Source of the DNA: Pseudomonas sp. UFMG81
GTDB taxonomy: Bacteria > Pseudomonadota > Gammaproteobacteria > Pseudomonadales > Pseudomonadaceae
Direction of reading: 5' to 3'
Length of the DNA: 64,000 nucleotides
Assembly: GCF_015354575.1 (NCBI RefSeq)
Contig: NZ_JACAFQ010000006.1
Location: forward strand, 116,629-180,628
The notes under the pieces are model-generated. The model did no database searches. It was not told the origin of the DNA and saw only the letters and a list, made by a program, of their open reading frames with translations. Of this stretch, positions 8,118-17,900 are shown piece after piece (position 1 is the first letter of the stretch; each line of letters begins with the position of its first letter). The position numbers and the translations under genes were made by a program.

Positions 8118-9680
8118 CTATCCAAACCGCGCCATAGTTTTAATCAGCAGTAGATCCAGTGGCATGTACAACACATGCACCAGCAACATCAGGATAGCCG
8201 CCATCACCAGGGCGGCGATGACCGCCCATACGCGCAACTTCTTGCGCCTGGCCTGTTCGGCGTGGGTGGCGATGAACGGTACGGCCACCAGCACCCGCTG
8301 GCCCAGCACGCTTTCCAGGGCGCCGACACCGCGCACGCGCTGGTTGAGCATCTCCAGCAGCATCACCAGCGCAGCGCCACCCGCCGGTGCCAGTACCAGG
8401 CCCAGGGCGACGATCTTCTTGCGGTTGGGCTTGACCGGTTTCTCCGGCATCAACGGCGGCTCCAGCAACACGAAGCGCTCGGCCTTGTTTTCCTGCTCCA
8501 GGCTTTCGGTGATCTTCGCGCCCATTTCCTTGGCGCGGATTTCTTCGTACTTCTTGCGCGCGTTGTCGTGGTCGCGCAGCAGCGTCACCAGGCCGCGCTC
8601 GACTTGCGGTGCTTCAAGAATATCCGCCTCGTACCCCTCGATTTTCTTGCTGAGCTGACGCTTCTGCTCCGCCAGCGAGGCAATGCGGTCCTGGGCGGCC
8701 ACCAGTTTGGTGCGGGCCCGGGACACATCGAGGCTGACACTGGAAGCGCCGCTGTCCTTGCTGCCCGTGGCCTGGAACGCGTCGATCTTGCGCTTGACCG
8801 CCTGCACGTCCGGGTGTGCCGGGGTGTAGCGGGTCAGCAGCCGGGCGTACTCGGCCTTGAGGCTGGGCAGGTCCTGCGGATCACTCGCACCCGGGCGTGC
8901 GCCGTCGGTCTTGGCGGCCAGGCCGGCATTGGCTGCCGACAGCTCCACCTCCAGATAGCGCAGTTCTTCCTGGGCGCTCTTGTAATCGCGGTCGACTTCG
9001 CGGAACTCAAGCTCCGAGCGCGACAGCATGCTCATGCGCAGGGCCTGGTTCTCGGGCAAGGCGTTGGCATGGGCTTGCTTGAAGTCCGCCAGCTGGTTTT
9101 CCAGGGTGGCCAGTTCCGCGCCCAGCTTGTTCGCTTCCTGGGTGAGGAACTCGGTGGTCTCGCTGGCCCGTTCGGTGCGCTGCTTCATGTTCTCGTTGAG
9201 GAACAACGTGACCAGCTCGCTGGCGACTTCCTTGGCGACTTCCGGGCGCTTGTGCTCGAACGACACATTGAACGCCACGGTGGTCTCGCCACGCCCCTTG
9301 ACGAAGGTGCTGACGGTGCTGACCACGATCGCGTTACGCATCTGGTCGATCTTGTCCGTCTCGCTGAGCTGCCGGCCCCGATCGGCGAACAGGCCGTACT
9401 TGTCCATGATCCGCAGCAGGTTCTCGCGGGTCATCACGCGCTGGCGGATGACCTCGATGCGCTCGTCGGCGAAGCTGTTGTTGTTCGCCGAGACCAGCTC
9501 GGGCGAGATCTGTTGCGACTCCACCAGGATGGTGCCGGTGGCCTGGTAGATGGGCGGCACGCTGACGGCCACGGCTACCGTCGCCGCCAGGATGACCACG
9601 ATGCTCACCCCCAGCAGCAGTGCCCGGTCCTTGATGATGGCGAGGTAATCTTTGACGGACATCTCGTATTCAGTCTTCAT
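8118..9680 (-). CDS. Polysaccharide co-polymerase (Wzz/GumC/EpsF-like chain-length protein)
   Basis: 520 residues. A first transmembrane helix at about 21-42 is followed by the Wzz-domain pattern PPIYQATGTILVESQQI. A long periplasmic coiled-coil region spans about residues 150-400, with GNVR-like VERGLVTLLRDHDNARKKYEEI near 375. A proline-rich PPLMPEKPVKPNRKK precedes a second helix at about 425-445 and a third near the C terminus (VWAVIAALVMAAILML). There is no cytoplasmic kinase domain; that is the next gene. The protein should set chain length and bridge the inner-membrane polymerase to the Wza-type exporter. Confidence 0.88.
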   Translation of the reverse strand: MKTEYEMSVKDYLAIIKDRALLLGVSIVVILAATVAVAVSVPPIYQATGTILVESQQISPELVSANNNSFADERIEVIRQRVMTRENLLRIMDKYGLFADRGRQLSETDKIDQMRNAIVVSTVSTFVKGRGETTVAFNVSFEHKRPEVAKEVASELVTLFLNENMKQRTERASETTEFLTQEANKLGAELATLENQLADFKQAHANALPENQALRMSMLSRSELEFREVDRDYKSAQEELRYLEVELSAANAGLAAKTDGARPGASDPQDLPSLKAEYARLLTRYTPAHPDVQAVKRKIDAFQATGSKDSGASSVSLDVSRARTKLVAAQDRIASLAEQKRQLSKKIEGYEADILEAPQVERGLVTLLRDHDNARKKYEEIRAKEMGAKITESLEQENKAERFVLLEPPLMPEKPVKPNRKKIVALGLVLAPAGGAALVMLLEMLNQRVRGVGALESVLGQRVLVAVPFIATHAEQARRKKLRVWAVIAALVMAAILMLLVHVLYMPLDLLLIKTMARFG

Positions 9681-9702
9681 GGACGGGCACCACGCTGAAG
9701 GG

Positions 9703-10818
9703 TCAGAGGTCGGGGAACCTGTAGGTCAAGGTCAGGCCAACGATCGTCGCTGTTGCATCCGGAACGTCATCCTGCTGGCGCTCTTTGTACATCGCCGACA
9801 GGCGCAGGTCCCAGAATGGCGAAAACTCATGGCTGGCCCAGGCGCTGTAGGTTTGCAGGGTGTTCGGGGTCTGGCCCTTGGCGTCCTGCCAGGAAGCCTC
9901 CAGGCCCACCCGGTTGGTCTCGCCGAGCGCATAGCTCCACATCCCGCGCACCATATCCAGTTCGGCGAAGCCGCCCTCGGCGCTGGCCACGGTGCTGCGT
10001 TCGGCACTGAAGCTGGCGTCGGACCGCTCGCCCTTGTAGCTGAGCACCACGCCGCCCTCGCCTCTGTGGCCGCCGCCGGAGCCCGACACCTTGTTGACGC
10101 CCGCGTGCACGGTACCTTCGAGGCGGTCGGTCAGCTGGTACTTGACCCCCACTGTCGGTGTGTAGCTGTTCGATGCCCGCGCGCTGTCGGTCTGCTCGGG
10201 CTCATAGCGGCGCACCAGCAGGCCGGTGAACACATCGGTGCGTTCATTGAAGGCGTAGGTCAGGGTGGTCGCGTTGGCATACTCGTCGTAGCCGGTCAGG
10301 CTGGCGATGTCGTAGCGGGCATGCGAGTAGGTGGTCTGGTTGTCCAGCGTGGTGCGCGCGGTGAGCGCGTGGGTCCAGGTGCCGGTCAACAGGGTCATCT
10401 TCTGCGTGCCGTCGGTGGTCACCACACCGGTGTCCAGCACGCTGCCAGACAGTGTCGAGCTTTCGACATATTGCGCCTTCAGCCCGAAGCGCCCGTGCTC
10501 GGTGTCGCGCGTCCAGCCGAGATTGACGTCGGGGTCTTCACGGTCGTCCATCACGCTGGTGTCGGACGAGCGCAGCACATGCACACCGAGGCCCAGGTTC
10601 ACCTGGTCACGGCCGTAGGTGCCGACAAGGTTGTAGGTGGGCTCGATGAGTGTGCGCATAACACCCTTCTCGTCTGACGTCAGCAACAGCGGGTTGCTGT
10701 CGTATTCGACCGTAGTGGGCACCACGACGGAAGACTGCCAGTTGGCGGCCTGAACCAGGCCGGAAAACGGCATCATCATGATTGCCGTTGCAACGCTTGT
10801 TGTTCGAATAATTGGCAC
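9703..10818 (-). CDS. Outer-membrane beta-barrel protein of the EPS operon
   Basis: 371 residues with a signal peptide (about 1-24, VQAANWQSS). The rest is alternating polar/hydrophobic beta strands with frequent aromatic residues, ending in LTLTYRFPDL; a terminal region rich in hydrophobic/aromatic residues is typical of barrels. PTVEYDSNPLL near the N terminus is a pattern seen in large outer-membrane proteins of polysaccharide loci. The gene lies between the export and chain-length genes in the same orientation, 22 bp before the latter. A role as an outer-membrane porin for polymer, or as a scaffold, is likely but not proven. Confidence 0.75.
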   Translation of the reverse strand: MPIIRTTSVATAIMMMPFSGLVQAANWQSSVVVPTTVEYDSNPLLLTSDEKGVMRTLIEPTYNLVGTYGRDQVNLGLGVHVLRSSDTSVMDDREDPDVNLGWTRDTEHGRFGLKAQYVESSTLSGSVLDTGVVTTDGTQKMTLLTGTWTHALTARTTLDNQTTYSHARYDIASLTGYDEYANATTLTYAFNERTDVFTGLLVRRYEPEQTDSARASNSYTPTVGVKYQLTDRLEGTVHAGVNKVSGSGGGHRGEGGVVLSYKGERSDASFSAERSTVASAEGGFAELDMVRGMWSYALGETNRVGLEASWQDAKGQTPNTLQTYSAWASHEFSPFWDLRLSAMYKERQQDDVPDATATIVGLTLTYRFPDL

Positions 10819-10847
10819 TATGCGTTCTTAATATTGAGTCAGACAGA

Positions 10848-11393
10848 TCATGGAACGACCAGCGTGTCGCCCGCCTGGAGTTGGAAGTTGGTGGACATGT
10901 CTCGCCCGGAGATCAGGTCCTTGTAACGCACCGGCATGACCTTTTGACCGCGGACCACCTTGATGGCGCTTTCGTCGGCGAATTTGTCCATGCCGCCTGA
11001 CATGCTCAAGGCCTGCAACACGTCGGTGGGGCCGGCCATGGGCACGGCACCGGGCTTGATCACCTTGCCTTGCACGTAGACTTGGTTACCGGCCGTGCTG
11101 GTGATCACGGCGCTGACGTTCGGCTCGGCGAGGTAAGGCTTGAGCGCGGTTTTCACCTTCTCGGCAACGGCCGTGGCGTTCAGCCCGGCCACTTCGATGC
11201 GGCCAGCCAATGGGAAGGTGATGCTGCCATCCGGCAGCACGACAGCTTCTTGCTTGAGGGTGTCCTCCTGCCATACCGAGATGGACACCTTGTCACCCGG
11301 GTTGAGCAGGTAGGATGAGGGAAGCGTATCCGCGAAGCTGACCCCGGACCACAGCGGCAGCACGCACAACGCAGCAGACAGTAGACGTACCAT
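10848..11393 (-). CDS. Wza/GumB-type polysaccharide export protein
   Basis: 181 residues from the ATG at 11393, chosen because GGAGGGA precedes it and a clear signal peptide follows (MVRLLSAALCVLPLW... cleavage after SFA); an in-frame ATG at 11444 would add an unlikely 17-residue extension. The Poly_export domain begins SSYLLNPGDKVSISVW, then VLPDGSITFPLAGRIEVAG. A SLBB region follows (NQVYVQGKVIKPGAVPM...ALSMSGGM). There is no lipobox Cys. It is shorter than Wza (about 380 aa), as in GumB-like proteins that need a separate barrel partner, fitting the next gene. Confidence 0.88.
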   Translation of the reverse strand: MVRLLSAALCVLPLWSGVSFADTLPSSYLLNPGDKVSISVWQEDTLKQEAVVLPDGSITFPLAGRIEVAGLNATAVAEKVKTALKPYLAEPNVSAVITSTAGNQVYVQGKVIKPGAVPMAGPTDVLQALSMSGGMDKFADESAIKVVRGQKVMPVRYKDLISGRDMSTNFQLQAGDTLVVP

Positions 11394-11564
11394 GAGAGGG
11401 TCCCTCCGGCCGGATGGCCTGCAAAGAGCACTGATTGAGAACAACGCACTACTTCTCGCTCCACGCCGCAGCCAAGAATCCTGCTGCGATGGCCCCGATC
11501 ATCCTGGAAGCCACACCACCTGCGACGGTCCGTCAAGGGCTGTACCGCGCGGGCTGGCTACTGG

Positions 11565-11592
11565 AATATAGCAATGGCTGGAAAATTGACAA
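11565..11592 (-). promoter_or_regulatory. Candidate sigma-70 promoter for the export operon
   Basis: On the minus strand TTGTCA (11592-11587), a 16-base spacer and TATATT (11570-11565), about 170 bp upstream of the export-gene ATG. This is a match to consensus only; spacing is one base short of the optimum. Confidence 0.4.
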
Positions 11593-11717
11593 GCCGTGGT
11601 TGCGGGCGGGGCCTCCAGCAACAACGTTGACCTGTCAATATACGGGCTCCCTGAACAAGAAAAGTGCAACTTTAACTGGCGTCATTTTTTAGTAGTTATG
11701 CAACAACTTGATGTGCT

Positions 11718-11894
11718 TCAGATTTTTCTTCTATTGGCGACGACGACAAAACCAATCACGGCAAATGCAAAGAGCCAACCCGCTGTCGCCATTGGAATGA
11801 CGCTGGCGTGGCTCATATATGAGTCGGCCGCCCGAGCAGCACCACTCAACAATACCAACAAGAAGATGGACTTGATGAAAAGAGTCGAGCGCAT
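11718..11894 (-). CDS. 58-residue peptide with signal peptide and PEP-CTERM/VPLPA-like C terminus
   Basis: The ATG at 11894 is preceded by AGGAGG at 5-base spacing, a very strong ribosome site. The protein has an N-terminal signal peptide (MRSTLFIKSIFLLVLLSG, cleavage near ARA-ADS), about ten mature residues, then VIPMATAGWLFAFAVIGF followed by VVVANRRKI. That tail (V-P, W-L-F, hydrophobic helix with Gly, terminal RR-K) matches the tripartite PEP-CTERM/VPLPA sorting signal that exosortases recognise, a system linked to exopolysaccharide loci. The mature part is almost only the sorting signal. No exosortase is in the window. It is transcribed leftward just ahead of the export operon; the 324-bp gap to the export ATG holds another promoter candidate. 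Confidence 0.8.
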   Translation of the reverse strand: MRSTLFIKSIFLLVLLSGAARAADSYMSHASVIPMATAGWLFAFAVIGFVVVANRRKI

Positions 11895-11963
11895 GATGCC
11901 CTCCTGGGCAAGAGGAAAGTTATTGTTGTTTGGCGCGGGAGAAATGAATCGCTGGTGAATTTG

Positions 11964-11992
11964 AGCTTATGGGCACAATGACACTACGTCAA
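11964..11992 (-). promoter_or_regulatory. Candidate promoter of the PEP-CTERM-like peptide gene
   Basis: Minus strand TTGACG (11992-11987), 17-base spacer, TAAGCT (11969-11964). The -35 is good and the -10 weak. It lies 70 bp upstream of the peptide ATG. Confidence 0.35.
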
Positions 11993-12279
11993 CGATCCGA
12001 CACCATAATAAATCTCAATCGGAGCCCACCCTCATCGTCAATTTTCCGCCAAATGAATTATGCAATGGCTCGGTCAACGGGAACGGTGGCGGATAGCTGG
12101 AAACAGCGCCGATCTTCGAAGATCCTCGCAGGGCAGATACAGCAAGTACCCACCTTGCCCTTGCTGCTCGACCGCCCCTTCAGCTGTTTCATGGCTGAGA
12201 AGCCAAATGCCAATGATTGTGCTTAGCGTCAAAACTCCAGCCAGCACAGGCTTAGGCTGGCAGCCCTGTCCTGATGGGT
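11993..12279 (-). other. Spacer downstream of the GT61 gene with a perfect palindrome and a possible micro-ORF
   Basis: A 14-bp perfect palindrome GATCTTCGAAGATC lies at 12111-12124, bordered by GCG and CGC, and could be an operator or processing hairpin. A GTG-started minus frame at 12247-12074 would encode 57 residues opening with a membrane segment (VLTLSTIIGIWLLS); it has no clear ribosome site, so I do not call it a gene. No other gene is seen. Confidence 0.35.
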
Positions 12280-13392
12280 TCAGGCGGGGAACAGGTCCAG
12301 CGTGCGTTCCACTTCGCTGATGTCGATGCGGAAGCCATTACCCTCGGGCAGCCCCACTACAAAGCCGAAATGCTGGTGGTCGCGGTCGGTCAGGTACTTG
12401 TAGTAGCTGACAAACCGGTTTGGCGGCTGCAACGCCAGCACCGCTCCCCCTGGCTGCAGCACATTGACGCCATGCACCAGCTGGCTGCCTTCGACACCGA
12501 TCACCACCCGTGCGCCAGCGCAGGCAGCGACGATGCTCGGCACATCGGCCTTCAGCGGGTCGACGACGCGAAAGCCCCGGGTCTTGCGCAGATGCTCGGC
12601 AACCTCCAGTTCGTTGCGCAGCAGACGCAGGTCGCCATCACCACCGCGCAGAAGGAATACCCCCGGGTGCGGTTCAGGGTTCACATGGGCCAGTAACTTC
12701 TGACCCATGGCCCGGTAGCGGGCATGCCGGCTGCGGTTGTTGCTCTGATCATCGAACAGCACCAGCTCGCGGAAGAACGCGCTGCGCAGGCGCAACGGGC
12801 GCATGCCCAGCCAGTCTTCATAGGCCGGCGCCTGGGTGAACAATGGAAACCTCGCCGAGGGTGCGGTCGTCACCGGCACCCCCTCATCGCAGGCCAGTGC
12901 GTAGGTGACGCAGTCTTCCATCAACCAGGTACCAAACCAGGAGTTACCGTTCTGCGTGCAATACACCGCACCACGCTCGATCTCGTGGTCGACACTGATG
13001 CGTGGAAAGGTACTGGGCTTGTGCGACAGCCAGTGGCTGGCAGCGCCCTTGTACAACGCGCCGTCGATCAGCCAGACATCCTTGAGCAAGTAACCGCGGG
13101 TGGGCCCCTGCTCCACCGTGACGCCCCCTTCCATGGTGCGCGCCGGATGTACGTAGGGATAGAAACGTGCCTCCCAACCTGTCACACGCTCCAGCTGGTT
13201 GGGCAGGTAGAAAGCGGGTGGCGAGACGGTCCGCTCGCCAGGGGCGATATCCCAGCTTTTATCGGCGATGAGCTTGATATCGACATCCGGCTGGTGCGCA
13301 AGGCGTTTGCGGGCCATGTGCCGGTATGCGGCGAGGGTCCAGGTGTTGTGCCGCACGGGCGGTGCGCTGAAATTCGAAATACCGCTTGCCAT
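12280..13392 (-). CDS. GT61-family glycosyltransferase (DUF563)
   Basis: 370 residues. The C-terminal third has the GT61 signature: VPSIVAACAGARVVIGVEG followed by SQLVHGVNVLQPGGAVLAL, the GAxLxN/H region in which GT61 enzymes bind nucleotide sugar. An N-terminal region with VHPARTMEGG and a central RGGDGDLRLLRNE stretch fit the family, usually 350-450 aa. There is no signal peptide, so it is cytoplasmic or membrane-associated. It is the only glycosyltransferase of the EPS locus inside this window; the remaining sugars must be added by enzymes encoded beyond the left edge or elsewhere. Its ATG lies 63 bp after the acyltransferase stop. Confidence 0.85.
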   Translation of the reverse strand: MASGISNFSAPPVRHNTWTLAAYRHMARKRLAHQPDVDIKLIADKSWDIAPGERTVSPPAFYLPNQLERVTGWEARFYPYVHPARTMEGGVTVEQGPTRGYLLKDVWLIDGALYKGAASHWLSHKPSTFPRISVDHEIERGAVYCTQNGNSWFGTWLMEDCVTYALACDEGVPVTTAPSARFPLFTQAPAYEDWLGMRPLRLRSAFFRELVLFDDQSNNRSRHARYRAMGQKLLAHVNPEPHPGVFLLRGGDGDLRLLRNELEVAEHLRKTRGFRVVDPLKADVPSIVAACAGARVVIGVEGSQLVHGVNVLQPGGAVLALQPPNRFVSYYKYLTDRDHQHFGFVVGLPEGNGFRIDISEVERTLDLFPA

Positions 13393-13455
13393 GGCATGTC
13401 CTCCCCACTGATGGCCTGGCGCGCCGCGCCGTATGCTTGCAACGCTGCGAACGGT

Positions 13456-14610
13456 TCAACCGGAAACGATGCGTTCCATCGTTGGCGGTGACTGCAAGGT
13501 GGCGTAACGGTCGTGCAAGGTTTGCAGAAACTGCTCGCCCGCCCCCTTGGCGCCGTACAGGTAGATCTTGTGCAAGCCGCCGAAGACCATCTCGTGGTAA
13601 CGGCTGGCCACTTCCTCGTCGCTGGGGCCATCCGGCACGCCCAGGTGCAGGGTCAACTTGTTGCCTTCCACCGCGAACAACGGCGTATCCCAGAGAAACC
13701 GGGCCACGCCGGCCCGGGGCAGGCGCACGAACAGGTAGGCATGGTTGTTCAGGCCATCGATGTCGCCGCCACGCCTTCTCTTCCATTTGAGCAGGCCGTC
13801 ATCCGGGCGTGCCACGCACAGGCCGATGTCGTAGTAGTCGTAGCCATGCTCCAAGGCCCACTCGAGGGCCATGAAGGTGGTGATCGAGTTGACTTCGCGC
13901 AGCCGCTTGGCGTCGCTGAACACCGCCTCGCAGTAACCGAAGCGCAAGGTGCTCCAGTAGCGCTTGCCGCCACGGGTGATCTCGCACCCCAGGTGACAGG
14001 CCACCACCTCACCGTCCAGGGTAATCAGGTCGAGGCGCCCCACCCCTTTGGCCAGGCGGAACACTTCGTCGGTGGGGAACTGCGCCGCATGGATCCCCTG
14101 GCGTGCCGAAGCATAGGGGCGCAGCAGCGTCTGGTCGGCCATGCCGATCTCGCCATCGTCAAGGGTCTGGCGCATCTGGTAGTGCGGGCGGTTCTTGCGG
14201 ATGCTGCGGCGCAGTTCACCGTCGTAGCGCGCGGTGATTTCCTCCAGCGGGCGCCCCAGCGGCACCACGGCACTGAGGTAGTGCGGCACGCTCAAAGCGC
14301 CCGTCGATGGCATCTCACTCACCACCACCACGTGGCCGGCGGCGGCCGACTGGCCTGGCTGGACCTCTTCGGCCACCGCCGCCTGGGCCTTGCCGCCGAT
14401 CAGCAGCTTGGCCATCTCTCGCTGTTGCCGGCGGCCGATATAGAGAATCTCGTAAGGGCTTTGCTGCTGCAGGCGAAACCGCGCCACTTCCCAGCGCCAG
14501 AAGCAGGCGCGCCCCAGCAGGTCACGCCCCTTGCTCGACAGGTTCCTGAGCTCATACCGCATGGAGGGCGAAATGAATTTTCGGGCAATAGCCGCCATTG
14601 ACTGTTTCAT
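13456..14610 (-). CDS. GNAT-fold acyltransferase of FemAB/CelD-like type (EPS modification)
   Basis: 384 residues without membrane segments. ELRRSIRKNRPHY followed later by LRPYASARQG and ITLDGEVVACHLGCEITRGG matches the C-terminal acetyltransferase half seen in CelD/BcsL/FemAB-like proteins. The downstream DIGLCVARPDDGLLKWKRR also fits (aromatic and K residues near acyl-CoA). Such enzymes decorate polysaccharides or lipid precursors with acyl groups. It is the first gene of the leftward EPS set, divergent from the large LRR protein; the downstream GT61 gene is probably co-transcribed. Confidence 0.7.
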   Translation of the reverse strand: MKQSMAAIARKFISPSMRYELRNLSSKGRDLLGRACFWRWEVARFRLQQQSPYEILYIGRRQQREMAKLLIGGKAQAAVAEEVQPGQSAAAGHVVVVSEMPSTGALSVPHYLSAVVPLGRPLEEITARYDGELRRSIRKNRPHYQMRQTLDDGEIGMADQTLLRPYASARQGIHAAQFPTDEVFRLAKGVGRLDLITLDGEVVACHLGCEITRGGKRYWSTLRFGYCEAVFSDAKRLREVNSITTFMALEWALEHGYDYYDIGLCVARPDDGLLKWKRRRGGDIDGLNNHAYLFVRLPRAGVARFLWDTPLFAVEGNKLTLHLGVPDGPSDEEVASRYHEMVFGGLHKIYLYGAKGAGEQFLQTLHDRYATLQSPPTMERIVSG

Positions 14611-14931
14611 CGTGCGCCGACATCCCTTTTCTGTTTATTGATAGATAAACCTAAAAGTAGAGCGTAATCATTCAACACTTCGAGTTAACACATTGATATT
14701 GCACGTTTTGCCATTCAACCATCGCACTCACATTCAGAAACAATTAAAGGTGGAGGAAAAACACTTTGCAAGCGGCAAAGTGCTATCGCCACTCGCTATT
14801 GCATGGCGTCAAATTTATATCGATGCGCACCTGCACCTGCACCAAAAACTATCGCCAGCGATCAATTAACTACCGCACCACCTCAGCATTTTCGGCGCCT
14901 GCTGTTCGCCTTATCGAACAGGAGCCCTGCG
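14611..14931. other. AT-rich divergent spacer between EPS locus and LRR toxin gene
   Basis: The 14611-14780 part is clearly more AT-rich than both flanks and should carry promoters for both directions. An 8-bp perfect stem CACTTTGC/GCAAAGTG with loop AAGCG lies at 14762-14782, just after GGTGGAGG. ATG 14803 is in frame with the LRR protein but has no ribosome site. Confidence 0.5.
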
Positions 14932-17900
14932 ATGAACGAAAATCCCCATCAATTACTGCTTGAACAGCGTCTGCCACGCTGGACCCACCATGCCACCACT
15001 GACCAGTGGCAGACCCTGCGCGAAGCACTCAAGCCCGCCCAGGATCTACCCGACCGCGAAGCCACCTGGTTCGCCAACGCCGCCCGTGACCTGCGTGAAG
15101 CTGTGCTCGCCAGCCAGGCCCGCCTGGCGCACTCGCAGCAGGCGCTGGCACGGTCACTCAAGGGGTTGCGGCAGATCACCGAGTTTTGCGAGCCCCTGTT
15201 ACAGGCTCGCCTGGCGCAACACGGTAGCGTCGCACCCGTGCGCGGCACCGAGCTGCTGCGCGTACAGCGCACCTGGTCCTGGCTTGGCAGCGTGTTCCAG
15301 TACAGCAGCGAACGGCACAGCCTGCTGCAGGCGGCATTGCTGAATTTCGCCGTCGACGAAACCTTCGACAACCACAGTGCCCTGGCGGCGCCCGACGACA
15401 TCCATGTGCGCGACATCACCATCGAAGGCACTGCGCCGGGCAGTTACGACACACCTGGCGCCAACTTCCCGTTGCCGTCGCAGGCCTACCAGGTCAAGGC
15501 ACTGCCCTTGGGGCCCCAGGCCTTCGCCGACCTGTGCCGCGAGCTTGATCTGGGCCAGCGCTACCAGGAGCACCTGCAAGGGATGTTTGACGGCAAGGCC
15601 AATGTCCAGCGTCGGGCGTTGGCCATTACCGTACTGCGCGACCGCCTGCGCCTGGCAGCTGACCTTGGCTACCTGAACCACACCCTCGATGCTGTTGATC
15701 ACGCCCTGGTGCAGCGCTTGCTGGACGGCAGCGCCCCGCCCTGCCGGACCCTCGAGCTGTTCGGCCTTGCCGTGCACGAGGTGCTGGTGATCGATAACGG
15801 CACGTCGGGCCACCTGCTCTACCTGCCCGGGCACAGCCCGGCACTGCGCCACTGCAAGGACCGCCCGGCGGTGGCGGACGCCCTGGCCGAGCTGTTGCTC
15901 GAACCCGCTGCCCGCCAACGCTTTTGCGACTACCTGCCCCTGGACCTGCGCGCGCAGTTTCTCGATGTACTGGCGCAGAACCTCGACGCCAGCGGCCAGG
16001 GTGCCAGCGACCAGACCTGGGTCCGTGCCCGCCAGGCCAACCTCCACCTGACTTGGAAAACCATCGACAGCGAGCTGTTCGGCTTCATGCAGGATCGCCA
16101 CGTGGCGCGCATCAAAGCCGAGGCGCGCCTGCTCGCGGTGCCCACCGCCGATGCGGACGAACAGGCGCGCAAGCGCCGGCTCGAACAATGGCAGAGCCTG
16201 GGCCTGGATATGCTGACGGTGGCCGGTTTCTTCGTCCCCGGCGTGGGCACCTTGCTGCTGGCGGTGACGGCCTGCCAGTTGCTGGGGGAAGCCTATGAAG
16301 GCTACGAGGCGTGGAGTGTCGGCGATCGCCACCTGGCCCTGCAGCACCTCGAAGCGGTCGGCCTGAACCTGGCGGTACTGGGTGGCCTGCATGTGGCTGG
16401 CAAGGTGTTGCCCAAACTGTTCAACAGCCCATTGATGGAAAACCTCGACCCGGTCAACAGCGCCGATGGCCAGCGCCGCCTGTGGCAGCCAGACCTGGCA
16501 CCGTACCGCAGCCCGGTGGTACTGCCAGAAGGTTTGCAGGCCAATGCCCAAGGCCAGTTCGAGATGCAAGGCCGCTCCTTCATCCGGATCGACGGGCATC
16601 TGCATGAACAACGCCTGGACCTGCGGCTCAAGCGCTGGCGCATCGTCCACCCGGAAGACGACCAGGCCTACCAGCCGTTGCTCGAGCACAACGACGAAGG
16701 CGCCTGGCGCGCCGAACACGAGCAACCCCAGGACTGGTCGCTGATCTATCTGCTGCGGCGGTTGGGGCCGGACTTCGACGGTTTCACCGACACCGAGTTG
16801 CATCGTGCGGCACAGGTGTGCGGGTTGTCCGAAGACGCCCTGCGCCAGGTGCACCTGCAAGGCCGGCCCGTACCGGCGCTGCTGCCGGATACGCTGGCAC
16901 GCCTGCGTGCCGAACAGCAGGCCCTGGCGCAGATGGCGCGTGATCCGGCGCTCGATCACAGCGCGCTGTTCCACAATCTCTACGACCCCATCACCCCGCC
17001 CGATCCACTGTCGCAACGTCTGTTGCAAGCCCACTCGCGCCTGACCCGCCCCTTGGCCAGGCGCCTGCTCACGCGGCTGACGCCCGGTGAACGCACCACG
17101 GCGGCCGCGAGTGGCCAACTGCCCGCCTGGCTCACCCAGGCAGCTGAACAGGTCGCCAGTGACCTGCCCTTGGCCCGCGCGCTGGAAGGCCTGTGGTTGG
17201 GGCGGCTGGCCACTGCCGACAGCGAGCGTCTGCTGCTGTCCTGCCTCGAGCGCCTGCCGGGTTGGTCGGACAAGGTGCGCCTGGAACTTCGCGCCGGCAG
17301 CGCACAAGGCCCCGTGCTGCGCGCCATCGGTGCCAGCGAGGCCGCCGAGCATGGCATCGTGATCAAGGCCAGCAGCGGCTACGAAGCCTACCGCGGCGAC
17401 CTCCCCGCCCCTGGCCTGCAGGATCACGACCTGTGCCGCGCTGTGCTCGCGGCGCTGCGCAAGGTGCGCCGCCATGCGCTGGGCCTGGCCGGAGAGGATG
17501 CCGACAAGCTGCGCAAAAGCGTGTTCGCCCAGGTCAATGCCGACCGCCAGGGCACCACCTGGCGGCTTTGGGGCAACACCCAGCAACGCTGGCAGGGCGG
17601 CGCACTTGCCGGCGGTGATACCACCAGCGTCTATCCACAACTGTCCCTGCGCGGCAGCCAGCTCGGCCGCTACCGGCGTGTCTACCCGAGCGCCAGCGTC
17701 ACGTCGTTTCATAATCAACGCCTGCGCTGGCTGCGCGCGGGTAGGCCGGTGGAAATCGAACTGGATCGGTTACACGAGCGCCTGCAAAACCTGCGCGACG
17801 AACTGGCGGCATGGGCCGGTGCCTCTGCCGGCCGCCAGCGCGCCATCGCACCGCTCGTGCGTGCCTGGCGCCGTGACTCGATCACCACGCTCGAGCACGG

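Noticed and set aside
11718..14610. Exosortase gene partner for the PEP-CTERM-like peptide
   Set aside because: No multi-pass membrane gene with the Cys-Arg-His exosortase pattern exists here or elsewhere in the window.
14803..14931. Upstream ATG start for the LRR toxin gene
   Set aside because: No ribosome site at 14803; ATG 14932 has AGGAG at good spacing and a natural N terminus.
15199..17718. 839-codon minus frame within the LRR protein gene
   Set aside because: Antisense shadow; no start signal and no recognisable domain.
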